This document shows positions 25,818 through 33,902 of a DNA stretch of 64,000 bases, in pieces. Each line of letters opens with the position of its first letter. Position 1 is the first letter of the stretch. This DNA is from Kitasatospora sp. GP82. GTDB taxonomy: Bacteria > Actinomycetota > Actinomycetes > Streptomycetales > Streptomycetaceae. The translations under genes were made by a program, and so were the position numbers. Location of the stretch: contig NZ_JARZAJ010000018.1 of the NCBI RefSeq assembly GCF_029892105.1, positions 1-64,000 of the forward strand, given 5' to 3'. Below the pieces are notes generated by a model. That model made no database searches and had not been told where the DNA came from. It worked only from the letters and a program-made list of their open reading frames with translations.

Positions 25818-26585
25818 TCAGGAGTGCTTGGGCTCGACACGGGCGACCACCGCGTGCGGGCGGCCCGGGTGCGGTGCGGTGTACGCCTCGTACAGCGCCC
25901 GGTGGTCACGCCCGTCGACGGTGACGGCGGACCAGCCCTCGGCCTCGAAACGGGAGGCGATCCCGCCGCGCCAACCGTGGGTGGCCGAGGAGTTGTCGAT
26001 GGCGACGACGTGCAGGCGGTCGAGACCGTACGAGCCCGCGAAGGCGACGGCCTCGTGGTTGCTGCCCTCGTCGAACTCGGCGTCCCCGATCAGCACCCAG
26101 ACCGCCGGATCGGTCAGCCCCTGGGCGCGCAGGCCCAGCGCGCTGCCGACCGCCAGCGGCAGGCCGTGGCCGAGCGAGCCGGAGGAGATCTCCGCGCCCG
26201 GGACGAGCAGCCGGTCCGGGTGGTGACCGAGCGGGGAGTCGTAGGAGCCGAAGCTGGCGAGGATGTCCGGGTCCAGGAAGCCCTTCGCGGCCAGCACCGC
26301 GTAGTAGGCCATCGGGCCGTGACCCTTGGAGAGCAGGAAACGGTCCCGGTCCTGGCGCCCGACGGTCTCCGGGGCGAGGCGGAGCACCCGGTCGTAGAGC
26401 ACCCAGAGGGCGTCCAGGGTAGAGGTCGCGGCGGGCCCGTGCTTCTCGTCGCCGGTCATCCTGGCCATCAGGGCCGGGAGATCGCCGAAGCCGTACGGGA
26501 GCGGCTCGGCGGACCGCCCCTCGGTGTCCTGCGGTCCGGCACGGTGGGCGCCGGAGCGCCGTGAAACGGTATCTGCGGTGGTCAT
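25818..26585 (-). CDS. Split transketolase, N-terminal (thiamine diphosphate-binding) subunit
   Basis: A 255-residue protein with RFLLSKGHGPMAYYAVLAAKGF, SSGSLGHGLPLAVGSALG and the ThDP/Mg motif GDAEFDEGSNHEA. It pairs with the C-terminal half encoded downstream. ATG 26585 has no ribosome site, and a candidate -10 CACGCT (26597-26592) is placed so that transcription would begin at or next to the ATG, which suggests a leaderless message. It is divergent from soxR across a shared palindromic operator, so redox control of this transketolase is an attractive inference. Confidence 0.85.
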   Translation of the reverse strand: MTTADTVSRRSGAHRAGPQDTEGRSAEPLPYGFGDLPALMARMTGDEKHGPAATSTLDALWVLYDRVLRLAPETVGRQDRDRFLLSKGHGPMAYYAVLAAKGFLDPDILASFGSYDSPLGHHPDRLLVPGAEISSGSLGHGLPLAVGSALGLRAQGLTDPAVWVLIGDAEFDEGSNHEAVAFAGSYGLDRLHVVAIDNSSATHGWRGGIASRFEAEGWSAVTVDGRDHRALYEAYTAPHPGRPHAVVARVEPKHS

Positions 26586-26601
26586 GGGAAGAGCGTGCAA
26601 G

Positions 26602-26617
26602 TTGAAGTCGACTTCAA
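26602..26617. promoter_or_regulatory. SoxR/MerR-type operator between soxR and the split transketolase
   Basis: TTGAAGTCGACTTCAA is a perfect 16-bp palindrome. Rightward, -35 TTGAAG (26602-26607) and -10 GATAGC (26627-26632) are 19 bp apart. Leftward, TTGACT (26622-26617) and CACGCT (26597-26592) are also 19 bp apart. A 19-bp spacer with the palindrome inside is the classic layout of MerR/SoxR-activated promoters. Confidence 0.7.
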
Positions 26618-26642
26618 GTCAAGCGCGATAGCCTTCCGCCCC

Positions 26643-27131
26643 ATGGGACTCTCCAGGAACGATCTCCTGACCATCGGCCAACTCGCCGAACGGAGCGGTC
26701 TGGCCACCTCCGCACTGCGCTACTACGAGAAGCTCGGGCTGATCCATGCCGAGCGGACCTCCGGCAACCAGCGCCGCTACGCCCGCGCCACGCTGCGCCG
26801 GGTCGCCTTCGTCCGGGCCGCCCAGCGGGTCGGGCTCTCACTGGAGGAGGCCCGCACCGCGCTCGACCGACTGCCCGAGGACCGCGCACCCAGCACCGCC
26901 GAGTGGAGCGGAGTCGCCCAGTCCTGGCAGTCCAGGATCGACCGGCAGATCGACGAACTGGAGCGACTGAAGGTCAAGTTGACCGGCTGCATCGGCTGCG
27001 GCTGCCTCTCGCTCTCGCGCTGCGCCCTCTACAACGCCGAGGACCGCGCCGCCGCCGCCGGACCCGGCGCCCGCTATCTGCTCACCCGCGACCCGTCCAG
27101 CGGCCCCGAACCGCACCCGTCCACCGGATGA
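26643..27131 (+). CDS. soxR: Redox-sensitive transcriptional activator SoxR
   Basis: A 162-residue MerR-family regulator. The winged helix-turn-helix is at residues 9-45 (TIGQLAERSGLATSALRYYEK), the dimerisation helix at about 83-115, and the [2Fe-2S] ligands form CIGCGCLSLSRC (Cys 116, 119, 121, 127; CX2CXCX5C), the hallmark of SoxR. Streptomyces SoxR responds to redox-active antibiotics rather than superoxide and activates small regulons. ATG 26643 lies only about 10 bp after the candidate -10, so the transcript may be leaderless. Its neighbour across the operator is the split transketolase. Confidence 0.92.
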   Translation: MGLSRNDLLTIGQLAERSGLATSALRYYEKLGLIHAERTSGNQRRYARATLRRVAFVRAAQRVGLSLEEARTALDRLPEDRAPSTAEWSGVAQSWQSRIDRQIDELERLKVKLTGCIGCGCLSLSRCALYNAEDRAAAAGPGARYLLTRDPSSGPEPHPSTG

Positions 27132-27194
27132 GGCATCTATGCTGCGTGCGAAGGCTACGCGCGAAGGCACCAAGAGGCACGGGGGAACGACGCC

Positions 27195-28046
27195 ATGACC
27201 GATCATCAGAGCATCTCGCTGGACTGGATGTCGCCCGACGGGGACGAGCTGCGCCCGCCCGCCGACCTGCGTCCCGAGATACCCCATCCGGCCCGGATGT
27301 ACGACTACTACCTCGGCGGGAAGGACAACTTCCCCGCCGACCGGGAGGCCGCCGAGCGGGTCATGGCACTCAGCCCGATGGTCCGGATCAGCGCGCTCGC
27401 CAACCGGGCTTTCCTGCAGCGAGCCGTCCGGCACCTCGCCCAGCAGGGGGTGAAGCAGTTCCTGGACATCGGCACCGGCATCCCGACGGTGGGCAACACC
27501 CATGAGATCGCCCAGCAGGTGCACCCCGACGCCCGGGTCGCCTACCTGGACAACGACCCGATCGCGCTGGTGCACGGCCGCGCCCTGCTCGCGGGCGCCG
27601 GCCACGGCCGCGCCACCGTCGTCCACGCCGACCTGCGCGAGCCCGACGCCATCCTGGACAACCCCGAGCTGCACAAGGTGCTCGACCTCGGGCAGCCGGT
27701 GGCCCTGCTGCTCTTCGCGATCCTGCACTTCATCGACGATGCCGACAACCCGTACGGCATCGTCCGGCAGCTGCTCGACGCCCTGCCCTCCGGCAGCTAC
27801 CTCGCACTCTCGCACGGCACTTCGGACTTCACCCCGGCCGCCGACCAGGGCAAGGGCGCGGCCATCTACCGCAACGCGAGCGCCCAACTGACCACGCGCA
27901 GCAGGGAGCAGGTCCTGCGCTTCTTCGACGGCCTGGAGCTCATGGAGCCCGGCCTGGTCACCGCCCCACTGTGGCACCCTGACCAGGAGCCCCGGGAGAC
28001 GGATGCCACCACCGGGATCTGGGTCGGGGTCGCGCGCAAGCCGTAG
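27195..28046 (+). CDS. SAM-dependent methyltransferase, DUF574 (Methyltransf_19)
   Basis: A 283-residue protein of a family highly expanded in streptomycetes. The signature PHPARMYDYYLGGKDNF is near residue 31, followed by FLDIGTGIPTVGN (SAM-binding motif I), VAYLDNDPIAL (motif II) and VALLLFAILHFI (motif IV region). The fold resembles SAM methyltransferases, but substrates are unknown for the family; one member has been linked to cytochrome-like conservons in other strains. ATG 27195 follows GGGGGAA. It stands alone after soxR with 63 bp between. Confidence 0.88.
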   Translation: MTDHQSISLDWMSPDGDELRPPADLRPEIPHPARMYDYYLGGKDNFPADREAAERVMALSPMVRISALANRAFLQRAVRHLAQQGVKQFLDIGTGIPTVGNTHEIAQQVHPDARVAYLDNDPIALVHGRALLAGAGHGRATVVHADLREPDAILDNPELHKVLDLGQPVALLLFAILHFIDDADNPYGIVRQLLDALPSGSYLALSHGTSDFTPAADQGKGAAIYRNASAQLTTRSREQVLRFFDGLELMEPGLVTAPLWHPDQEPRETDATTGIWVGVARKP

Positions 28047-28124
28047 GCCCCCGCCGGGCCGAACTCCCCGCACCCCGGGATCGGCCGGACAGTGCCCCAG
28101 GCGCCGCTCTGGCAGCATGTCGGC

Positions 28125-28523
28125 ATGGCACACATCGGACTCACCACCCTGCTGGTACGCGACTACGACGAGGCGATCGCCTTCTACGTCGACGCCGTCG
28201 GCTTCGAGCTGCGCGAGGACACCCCGCGCGGGGACGGCGGGCGCTGGGTGGTCGTCGCCCCGCGCGGCTCGCGCGAGACCGGCCTGCTGCTCGCCCGCCC
28301 CGGCAAGCCCGAGCAGCGGGCCCGGATCGGCGACCAGACCGGCGGCCGGGTCGGCCTCTTCCTGAACACCGAGGACTTCGAGGCCGACCACCGCCGGATG
28401 ACCGCCGCCGGGGTCACGTTCCTGGAGGAGCCCCGCCACGAGGCGTACGGCTCGGTCGCCGTCTTCGAGGACCTGTACGGCAACCGCTGGGACCTCATCC
28501 AGCCCGGGACCGACCGGCAGTAG
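28125..28523 (+). CDS. VOC family protein (glyoxalase/bleomycin-resistance fold)
   Basis: A 132-residue single VOC domain: MAHIGLTTLLVRDYDEAIAFYVDAVGFEL at the N-terminus and SVAVFEDLYGNRWDLIQP at the C-terminus, the two halves of the beta-alpha-beta repeats. Likely metal ligands are His 3, Glu in FLEEP and Glu/Asp near VFEDLYGN. Enzymatic role is unknown; relatives act in glyoxal detoxification, ring cleavage or antibiotic binding. ATG 28125 is the family-consistent start. Its last codons and the following bases recur almost exactly at 57558-57585. Confidence 0.85.
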   Translation: MAHIGLTTLLVRDYDEAIAFYVDAVGFELREDTPRGDGGRWVVVAPRGSRETGLLLARPGKPEQRARIGDQTGGRVGLFLNTEDFEADHRRMTAAGVTFLEEPRHEAYGSVAVFEDLYGNRWDLIQPGTDRQ

Positions 28524-28606
28524 GGAGCGCGGGTCAGCCGGACCGGGGCACCAGGGCCTCGGTACGTGCGGCGGATTCCAGCTCGGGGACCCGGCCCGAC
28601 GGCGAC

Positions 28607-29206
28607 TCAGCCGGGCTGGCGCTCCTTCAGCTGCGCCCAGACCTCCCGCACCCGGGGGGCCAGCTCGGACAGCGGCCCGCTGTTGTCGATCACCAGGTCG
28701 GCGACGGCGAGCCGGGCCTCACGGGTGGCCTGGGCAGCCATCCGGGCCTTGGCCTCCGCCTCGGACATGCCGCGCAGCCGGACCAGCCGCTCCAGCCGGA
28801 CCTCGTCGTCGACGTCCACCACGATCACCAGCTCGTACAGCGGCGCCAGGCCGTTCTCGGCGAGCAGCGGCACATCGTGCACGACGATGTCCCCGGGCCC
28901 GGCTGCGGACTCCAGCTCGGCGGAGCGGGCCCGGACCAGCGGGTGGACGATGGCGTTGAGCGCCGCCAGCCGGGCGGGGTCGGCGAAGACCACCGCCCCC
29001 AGGGCGGCGCGGTCGAGCGAGCCGTCCGGCCGGAGGATCTCCGGGCCGAACTCGGCCGCCACGGCGCGCAGTCCCTCGGTGCCGGGTGCCACCACCTCAC
29101 GGGCGATCAGGTCGGAGTCCACGATCACCGCGCCCAGTTCGGCGAGTTGCCGTGAGACCTCGCTCTTGCCCGCGCCGATCCCGCCCGTCAGTCCGATCCT
29201 CAGCAT
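28607..29206 (-). CDS. coaE: Dephospho-CoA kinase
   Basis: A 199-residue kinase for the last step of coenzyme A synthesis (ATP plus dephospho-CoA). The P-loop is GLTGGIGAGKSEV at the very N-terminus. The CoA-domain motifs follow: VIVDSDLIAREVVAPG, IVHPLVRARS, DVPLLAEN and a lid region RLVRLRGMSEAEAKARMAAQ. The length matches the family. ATG 29206 starts directly at MLRIGLTGG. It is divergent from the phosphodiesterase-like gene on the right. Confidence 0.95.
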   Translation of the reverse strand: MLRIGLTGGIGAGKSEVSRQLAELGAVIVDSDLIAREVVAPGTEGLRAVAAEFGPEILRPDGSLDRAALGAVVFADPARLAALNAIVHPLVRARSAELESAAGPGDIVVHDVPLLAENGLAPLYELVIVVDVDDEVRLERLVRLRGMSEAEAKARMAAQATREARLAVADLVIDNSGPLSELAPRVREVWAQLKERQPG

Positions 29207-29463
29207 GCCGCCAGGCTACCGCCGACCCGCGCGGGCCGTCCTGACGCCCCTGGTCCGTCATTCCCCGAGGCTGCCCGGACCGGGCAAGAGGGCCCGCAGA
29301 CCCCAACGGCGGGTGAACATCGCGCGCCCGACCGGCGAACAGTGCGAAGCGGCGCCCCGGAATTCCCGGGAAAGGCGCAATCGGGCCGCCACCGAACGCC
29401 GTTCGACCCGGCTAGGGTGCCCGGCAGGCCCACGCCCCTCCCTCGAACCCCCTTGGAGCACCC

Positions 29464-30339
29464 TTGTCCAGCCTCTGGCCCGCCGGCTCCCGCCGTGTCC
29501 TGGTCGTCGGCATCGACGGCGTCCGCCTCGACCTGCTGCCCGAGCTGCACACCCCGCACCTGGACTCGGTCGCCGCCGCGGGCTTCCTCGCCCCCGTCCA
29601 GGTGGACGAGGCCACCCCGACCATGTCGGGTCCGTGCTGGGCGACCATCGCCACCGGGGTCGGCGTGGGCAAGCACGGCGTGCTCGGCAACCACCTCGGC
29701 GGCAACCGGCTGGACGTCTTCCCGGACTTCACCACCAGGCTCGCCGCCGTGCACCGCCGACGGACCTTCGCCGTCGGCGGCTGGGAGCCGCTGTTCCTGG
29801 CCCGCAGCGGCGGCCCGCTGTTCGCGGCGCCGAGCCGCCTGTCCTACATCGCGCCGCTGGAGGACACACCTGCGGCGTGGGAGGTGTGCGACGAGCGGGT
29901 GACCGCCGAGGCGGTGCACGTCCTGGGCGGCGAGGACCGGCCGCAGGCATCCTTCGTCTACCTCGGCGCGGTGGACGAGACCGCGCACTTCCTGGGCTGC
30001 GGCGAGGAGTACCGCCGCTCGATCGAGACCGCGGACGCCCGCCTCGGCCGACTGCTGGCGGCAGTCGCGGATCAGCCGGACGAGGAGTGGACGGTCATCG
30101 TGGTGACCGACCACGGGCATGTCGACCAGGGCGGCCACGGTGGCCGGAGCGAGCTGGAACGCACCGCCTGGATCGCCGCCAGCGGCCCCGGCATCACCCC
30201 CGGCGCACCGGTCGCACCCCTGCACCACACCGATGTCGCCGCACACGTCTACGCCGCACTGGAGATCGTCCCCGACCCGCACTGGACCCTGGACGGCCGC
30301 CCGTTCACCCAGGCCACAGCGCCCGTTCCGGTCAGCTGA
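29464..30339 (+). CDS. Alkaline phosphatase superfamily protein (nucleotide pyrophosphatase/phosphodiesterase-like)
   Basis: A 291-residue metal-dependent hydrolase fold. Candidate ligands are Asp in VVGIDGVR, the nucleophile Thr in ATPTMSGPCWATI, Asp/His in AVDETAHF, Asp-His in VVTDHGHVDQGGHGG and His in LHHTDVA; this set fits the NPP/AP superfamily. No signal peptide is seen, so it is probably cytoplasmic; the substrate is unknown. The start appears to be TTG 29464, preceded by GGAG at five bases, with no ATG or GTG nearby in frame. A palindrome TGCCCGG-A-CCGGGCA lies at 29272-29286 in the 257-bp upstream gap. Confidence 0.83.
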   Translation: MSSLWPAGSRRVLVVGIDGVRLDLLPELHTPHLDSVAAAGFLAPVQVDEATPTMSGPCWATIATGVGVGKHGVLGNHLGGNRLDVFPDFTTRLAAVHRRRTFAVGGWEPLFLARSGGPLFAAPSRLSYIAPLEDTPAAWEVCDERVTAEAVHVLGGEDRPQASFVYLGAVDETAHFLGCGEEYRRSIETADARLGRLLAAVADQPDEEWTVIVVTDHGHVDQGGHGGRSELERTAWIAASGPGITPGAPVAPLHHTDVAAHVYAALEIVPDPHWTLDGRPFTQATAPVPVS

Positions 30340-30367
30340 CACTCAGCTTTCACTCATCTGACTCCCT

Positions 30368-30383
30368 GTCACGAACCTGTGAC
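30368..30383. promoter_or_regulatory. GTCAC-N6-GTGAC inverted repeat before the PBP gene
   Basis: GTCAC and GTGAC arms are separated by six bases, 57 bp before the PBP start. It could be a small operator or a weak terminator stem; spacing resembles sites of dimeric regulators, but the half-sites are in the opposite order from Crp sites. Confidence 0.3.
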
Positions 30384-30439
30384 GAAGGTGTGCCGAAAAT
30401 CGGGTACTGCCTTTACCGGGCCGGACGTATGGTCGGCCC

Positions 30440-32608
30440 ATGGCACGTAGACAGTCGAATGGGCTCCGCAAGAACATACGCCTCAGCGCCACCTTCATCG
30501 GCGCTTGCGTGGTCGGCGGTGTCCTGGCCGCAGGGCTGGTCCTCCCTGCGGTCGGCGCCGCCGGCCTGGGCGCACAGTCTGCCGTACAGAACTTCGACAG
30601 TCTGCCGGACGACTTCAAGACCCCGCCGCTCTCCCAGGCGTCCACGATCTACGACGCCGCCGGCGGAACGATCGCGACCGTCTACGACCGGGACCGCACC
30701 GTCGTACCGAGCGACCAGATAACGCCGATGGTGAAGACCGCGCTGGTCGACATCGAGGACAACCGCTTCTACCAGCACGGCGCGATCGACCTCAAGGGCG
30801 TCCTGCGCGCGTTGAGCACCAACGCCAACGCCGGGGGCACCGCGCAGGGCGGCTCCACCCTCACTCAGCAGTACGTGAAGAACGTCTTCGTCGACGAGGC
30901 GGGGGACGACCAGGCGAAGGTGCTGGAGGCCCAACGGGCGACCCTCGACCGCAAGATCAAGGAACTCAAGTACGCGATCAGGGTCGAGGAGACGCTCAGC
31001 AAGGACCAGATCCTCACCAACTACCTGAACATCACCTTCTTCGGTGAGCGGGCGTACGGCATCGAGGCCGCCTCCGAGCGCTACTTCAGCGCGCACGCCA
31101 AGGACTTGACCCTGCCACAGGCCGCGCTGCTGGCCGGTCTGGTCCAGTCGCCCTCCGGTGACGATCCGATCGCCCACCCGACCCAGGCCAAGCAGCGCCG
31201 CGACACCGTGCTGCGCAAGATGGCCGAGCTGGGCCACATCACCGAGAAGCAGGCCCAGGACGCCATCGCCAGCCAGCTCGACCTGACCATCACCCGGCCC
31301 CACCAGGGTTGCATCACCGCGCAGTTGGGCGAGGGCTTCTTCTGCGACTACGTGCACCGCGAGATGCTCTCCGACCCGGCGTTCGGGAAGACTCCCACCG
31401 ACCGCCAGGCCCTGTGGAACCGCGGCGGCCTGCAGATCCGCACCACGCTCGACCCGACGGCCCAGAAGGCGGTGCAGAACGCGGTCAGCCAGCACACGTA
31501 CGCCTCCGACAAGCCGGCCGCCGTGATGACCGTCGTCCAGCCCGGCACCGGCAGGATCCTCGCCATGGGCCAGAGCCGCCCTTACGGTCTGGACACCAAC
31601 CAGACCCAGATCAACCTGAACGTTCCCAAGAACATGGGCGGTGGTCTCGGTTTCCCGACCGGCTCGACCTTCAAGCCGATCGTCGCAGCGGCCGCGCTGG
31701 AGGACAGCATCCCGCCGAGCCGGTCCTACACCACCGGCTACAGCATGCCGTGGCCCGCGATGACGGACTGCTCGGGCGGACGGTACCCGGAGGGCGGCGA
31801 GGTGCACAACGACGCCACCAGCCTGGCCGGGACCTTCACGATGCCGCAGGCGATGGCCAAGTCGGTCAACACCTACTTCGCCAGCCTGGAGGCCGAGACC
31901 GGCCTGTGCAACGTCGCCCAGATGGCCAACAAGCTCGGTATCACCCAGCAGGCCGGCGGTGAGAAGCTCGGCGTGGTCCCGTCGATGACGCTCGGCACCA
32001 ACGACCTGACGCCGCTCGAGATGTCCGAGGCGTACGCTGCGTTCGCCGCGCACGGCATGTACTGCTCGCCGAGCGCGATCACCTCGGTCACCGGGCCGGA
32101 CGGCAGGAGCCTCGCCGTGCCGCAGTCCACCTGCAGCCAGGCCATGTCGGCCACCACCGCCGACTACGTCACCGCCATGCTCAAGGGCGTGGTCCAGGAC
32201 GGTACCGGCACCCAGGCCGGTCTGACGGACCGGGAGAACGCGGGCAAGACCGGCACCACCAACGACGGCAAGCAGGTCTGGTTCGTCGGCTACACCCCCG
32301 AGATGGCCGGTGCGACCGTGGTCGGCGACACCGTCAGCCCCAAGCCGCTGGAGGGTCAGCAGATGGGCGGCGACGTCATCGAGAACGCCTTCGGTGGCAC
32401 GGTGGCGGGCCCGATCTGGCGCGACGCCATGAACGACGCCCTCGCCGGTGTCCCGGCCGGCAGCTTCACCCAGGTCCAGCTGCCCCAGCCGGGCCCCGAC
32501 CCCGGCAACACCTCCGGCCCGACCAACACGCCCGGCCCCACCGACACCACGAGTCCCACCGACACGAGCACTCCCACGGACCCCGCGCAACCGCAGGGAC
32601 AGGGGTAG
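30440..32608 (+). CDS. Class A penicillin-binding protein (glycosyltransferase/transpeptidase)
   Basis: A 722-residue peptidoglycan synthase. One N-terminal membrane anchor (about residues 15-42) is followed by a GT51 domain with EDNRFYQHGAID (catalytic Glu) and QGGSTLTQQYVKN, then the transpeptidase domain with SxxK in PTGSTFKPIV, SxN in AKSVNTYF and KTG in AGKTGTTND. The last 45 residues are a Thr/Pro/Asp-rich tail with PTDT repeats. It acts in the outer face of the membrane. No ribosome site precedes ATG 30440; a -10 TATGGT (30428-30433) would place the transcript start at the ATG. A zinc-ribbon gene follows closely. Confidence 0.93.
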   Translation: MARRQSNGLRKNIRLSATFIGACVVGGVLAAGLVLPAVGAAGLGAQSAVQNFDSLPDDFKTPPLSQASTIYDAAGGTIATVYDRDRTVVPSDQITPMVKTALVDIEDNRFYQHGAIDLKGVLRALSTNANAGGTAQGGSTLTQQYVKNVFVDEAGDDQAKVLEAQRATLDRKIKELKYAIRVEETLSKDQILTNYLNITFFGERAYGIEAASERYFSAHAKDLTLPQAALLAGLVQSPSGDDPIAHPTQAKQRRDTVLRKMAELGHITEKQAQDAIASQLDLTITRPHQGCITAQLGEGFFCDYVHREMLSDPAFGKTPTDRQALWNRGGLQIRTTLDPTAQKAVQNAVSQHTYASDKPAAVMTVVQPGTGRILAMGQSRPYGLDTNQTQINLNVPKNMGGGLGFPTGSTFKPIVAAAALEDSIPPSRSYTTGYSMPWPAMTDCSGGRYPEGGEVHNDATSLAGTFTMPQAMAKSVNTYFASLEAETGLCNVAQMANKLGITQQAGGEKLGVVPSMTLGTNDLTPLEMSEAYAAFAAHGMYCSPSAITSVTGPDGRSLAVPQSTCSQAMSATTADYVTAMLKGVVQDGTGTQAGLTDRENAGKTGTTNDGKQVWFVGYTPEMAGATVVGDTVSPKPLEGQQMGGDVIENAFGGTVAGPIWRDAMNDALAGVPAGSFTQVQLPQPGPDPGNTSGPTNTPGPTDTTSPTDTSTPTDPAQPQGQG

Positions 32609-32661
32609 TAGGACCGGCCCAGACCTCAGCGACAGCCAAGCTGGAGTCGCCGAGGTGCAGC

Positions 32662-33150
32662 ATGACTTGGGTGAGTCCCGCACTTGCCCCGGCGGTCGGG
32701 AGGATCGTCGCCGCCGACGGACTGGCCGGGGCGAACTGGGGCAGCGCGCGCGACAGCGCCTTCCAGCGGGCGATCGGCAATGCCCAGCGGCGCTTCAACC
32801 GCTGTGCGCGATGCACCAGTTACGTCTGCGCGCGCTGCTGGAGCCCGGAGCAGGGCCTGTGCCACAACTGCGCCCCCGACACCGCCGCCGAGGCGGTGGC
32901 CGCCCAACGGCGCGGCCTCAACGGCATGGCCTCCGAGCAGGATTACGCGCAGGGCCGGCAGGCCGGCCGGTCCTACGACGTCACCACACCACGCCAACTG
33001 GTCTGCCCGCAGTGCCAGGCCGAGACCCACGGCACCCCGTTCTGCCCCGGCTGCGGCCACCGGCTGGCCGCCCAGGTGCGGTGCACCTCCTGCAACAGCC
33101 CGCTGCCGGACGCCGCAGCCTTCCGTCCGGGCTGCGGCACCCGGCGCTGA
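32662..33150 (+). CDS. Zinc-ribbon protein with several CxxC pairs
   Basis: A 162-residue cysteine-rich protein. CARCTSYVCARCWSPEQGLCHNC (about residues 48-70) has four regular zinc-binding pairs, then VCPQCQ, FCPGCG, CTSCN and a final PGCG, giving two double-ribbon units. It has no membrane segment. Function is unknown; zinc ribbons of this kind often sit in scaffold or RNA/protein-binding proteins. ATG 32662 follows GAGG. The reading frame is open upstream with SPRCSMTWVSP, which looks like a degenerate extra CxxC motif, so the family may normally be longer at the N-terminus. Confidence 0.65.
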   Translation: MTWVSPALAPAVGRIVAADGLAGANWGSARDSAFQRAIGNAQRRFNRCARCTSYVCARCWSPEQGLCHNCAPDTAAEAVAAQRRGLNGMASEQDYAQGRQAGRSYDVTTPRQLVCPQCQAETHGTPFCPGCGHRLAAQVRCTSCNSPLPDAAAFRPGCGTRR

Positions 33151-33161
33151 CCCGGCCTTCC

Positions 33162-33199
33162 AGGCACTGTCCAGGGGCGCGGGGCCCTGGACAGTGCCT
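33162..33199. terminator. Bidirectional hairpin between convergent genes
   Basis: Perfect 15-bp arms AGGCACTGTCCAGGG and CCCTGGACAGTGCCT with an 8-nt loop. It follows the zinc-ribbon stop and touches the stop codon of the minus-strand hydrolase gene, so it can end both transcripts. The loop shows the CAGGGGCGCGGGG core of the dispersed repeats. Confidence 0.75.
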
Positions 33200-33840
33200 C
33201 AGGCGAGATCGAGCTGCTCGCCGGCCGCGAGCCGGCGGAACTCCGCGCCCGTACCCGGCCCGCCCTCGCCCAGCAGGCGCCCGTGCACCATCTGGCCTGC
33301 CTCGCTGAGCACCGCCTCGTGTACGGCCAGCGCCTGACGGGGCCCGACCTCGCGGATGTAGTCGATCAGCTCGGAGACCTTGGCCCAGGGACCCGCGATC
33401 GGCATCAGCAGCGTCTCCACCTGCCGCGGCGGCACGGTGAGGGCGTCGCCGGGGTGGAAGACCCGGCCGTCCAGCAGGAAACCGATGTTGTGCACCAGCG
33501 GGATCTCGGGGTGGATCACGGCGTGCCACTCGCCGTGCACGCTCACCCCGAGCCCGGCGATCTCGAACGCATCGCCCTCCCCCACCGCCGTGACCCGGGT
33601 GCCGAGCCCCGCCAGCTGGCCGGCCACCGAGCGGTTGGCCCAGATCCGCAGGCCGGGATTGGCCTCGGCGGCGGCGCGCAGCCGGTCCTCCACGAAGTGG
33701 TCGAAGTGCTCGTGGGTGATCAGCACGGCGTCCGCGCCCTCGACGGCCTCCGGCTCGGTGAACACCCCGGGGTCGATGACGACGGTGGCACCCTCGTGCT
33801 CGATACGTACGCAGGCATGTCCGAACTTGGTGAGTCGCAT
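33199..33840 (-). CDS. MBL-fold metallo-hydrolase (YycJ/UlaG-like small form)
   Basis: A 213-residue metallo-beta-lactamase fold protein: MRLTKFGHACVRIEHEG at the N-terminus, the dinuclear metal motif THEHFDHF (HxHxDH), VHGEWHAVIHPEIP with a further histidine, and FHPGDALTVPP with the bridging Asp. The fold and short length match L-ascorbate-6-phosphate lactonase-like or general hydrolases; the substrate is unknown. It is transcribed divergently from a MarR regulator across a 32-bp near-perfect palindrome, which makes it the likely target of that regulator. Its start ATG is 10 bp from the palindrome edge. Confidence 0.85.
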   Translation of the reverse strand: MRLTKFGHACVRIEHEGATVVIDPGVFTEPEAVEGADAVLITHEHFDHFVEDRLRAAAEANPGLRIWANRSVAGQLAGLGTRVTAVGEGDAFEIAGLGVSVHGEWHAVIHPEIPLVHNIGFLLDGRVFHPGDALTVPPRQVETLLMPIAGPWAKVSELIDYIREVGPRQALAVHEAVLSEAGQMVHGRLLGEGGPGTGAEFRRLAAGEQLDLA

Positions 33841-33849
33841 AGCCGAAAG

Positions 33850-33881
33850 TGTACAGCAGAGCTGTACAGTTCTGCTGTACA
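33850..33881. promoter_or_regulatory. MarR operator: 32-bp near-perfect palindrome with three TGTACAG sites
   Basis: The arms TGTACAGCAGA (33850-33860) and TCTGCTGTACA (33871-33881) are perfect inverted copies, and a CTGTACAG palindrome sits in the middle. It lies in the 62-bp gap between the divergent MBL and MarR genes and must overlap both promoters. Confidence 0.8.
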
Positions 33882-33902
33882 GACACCGGGTAGGCTGATC
33901 CC

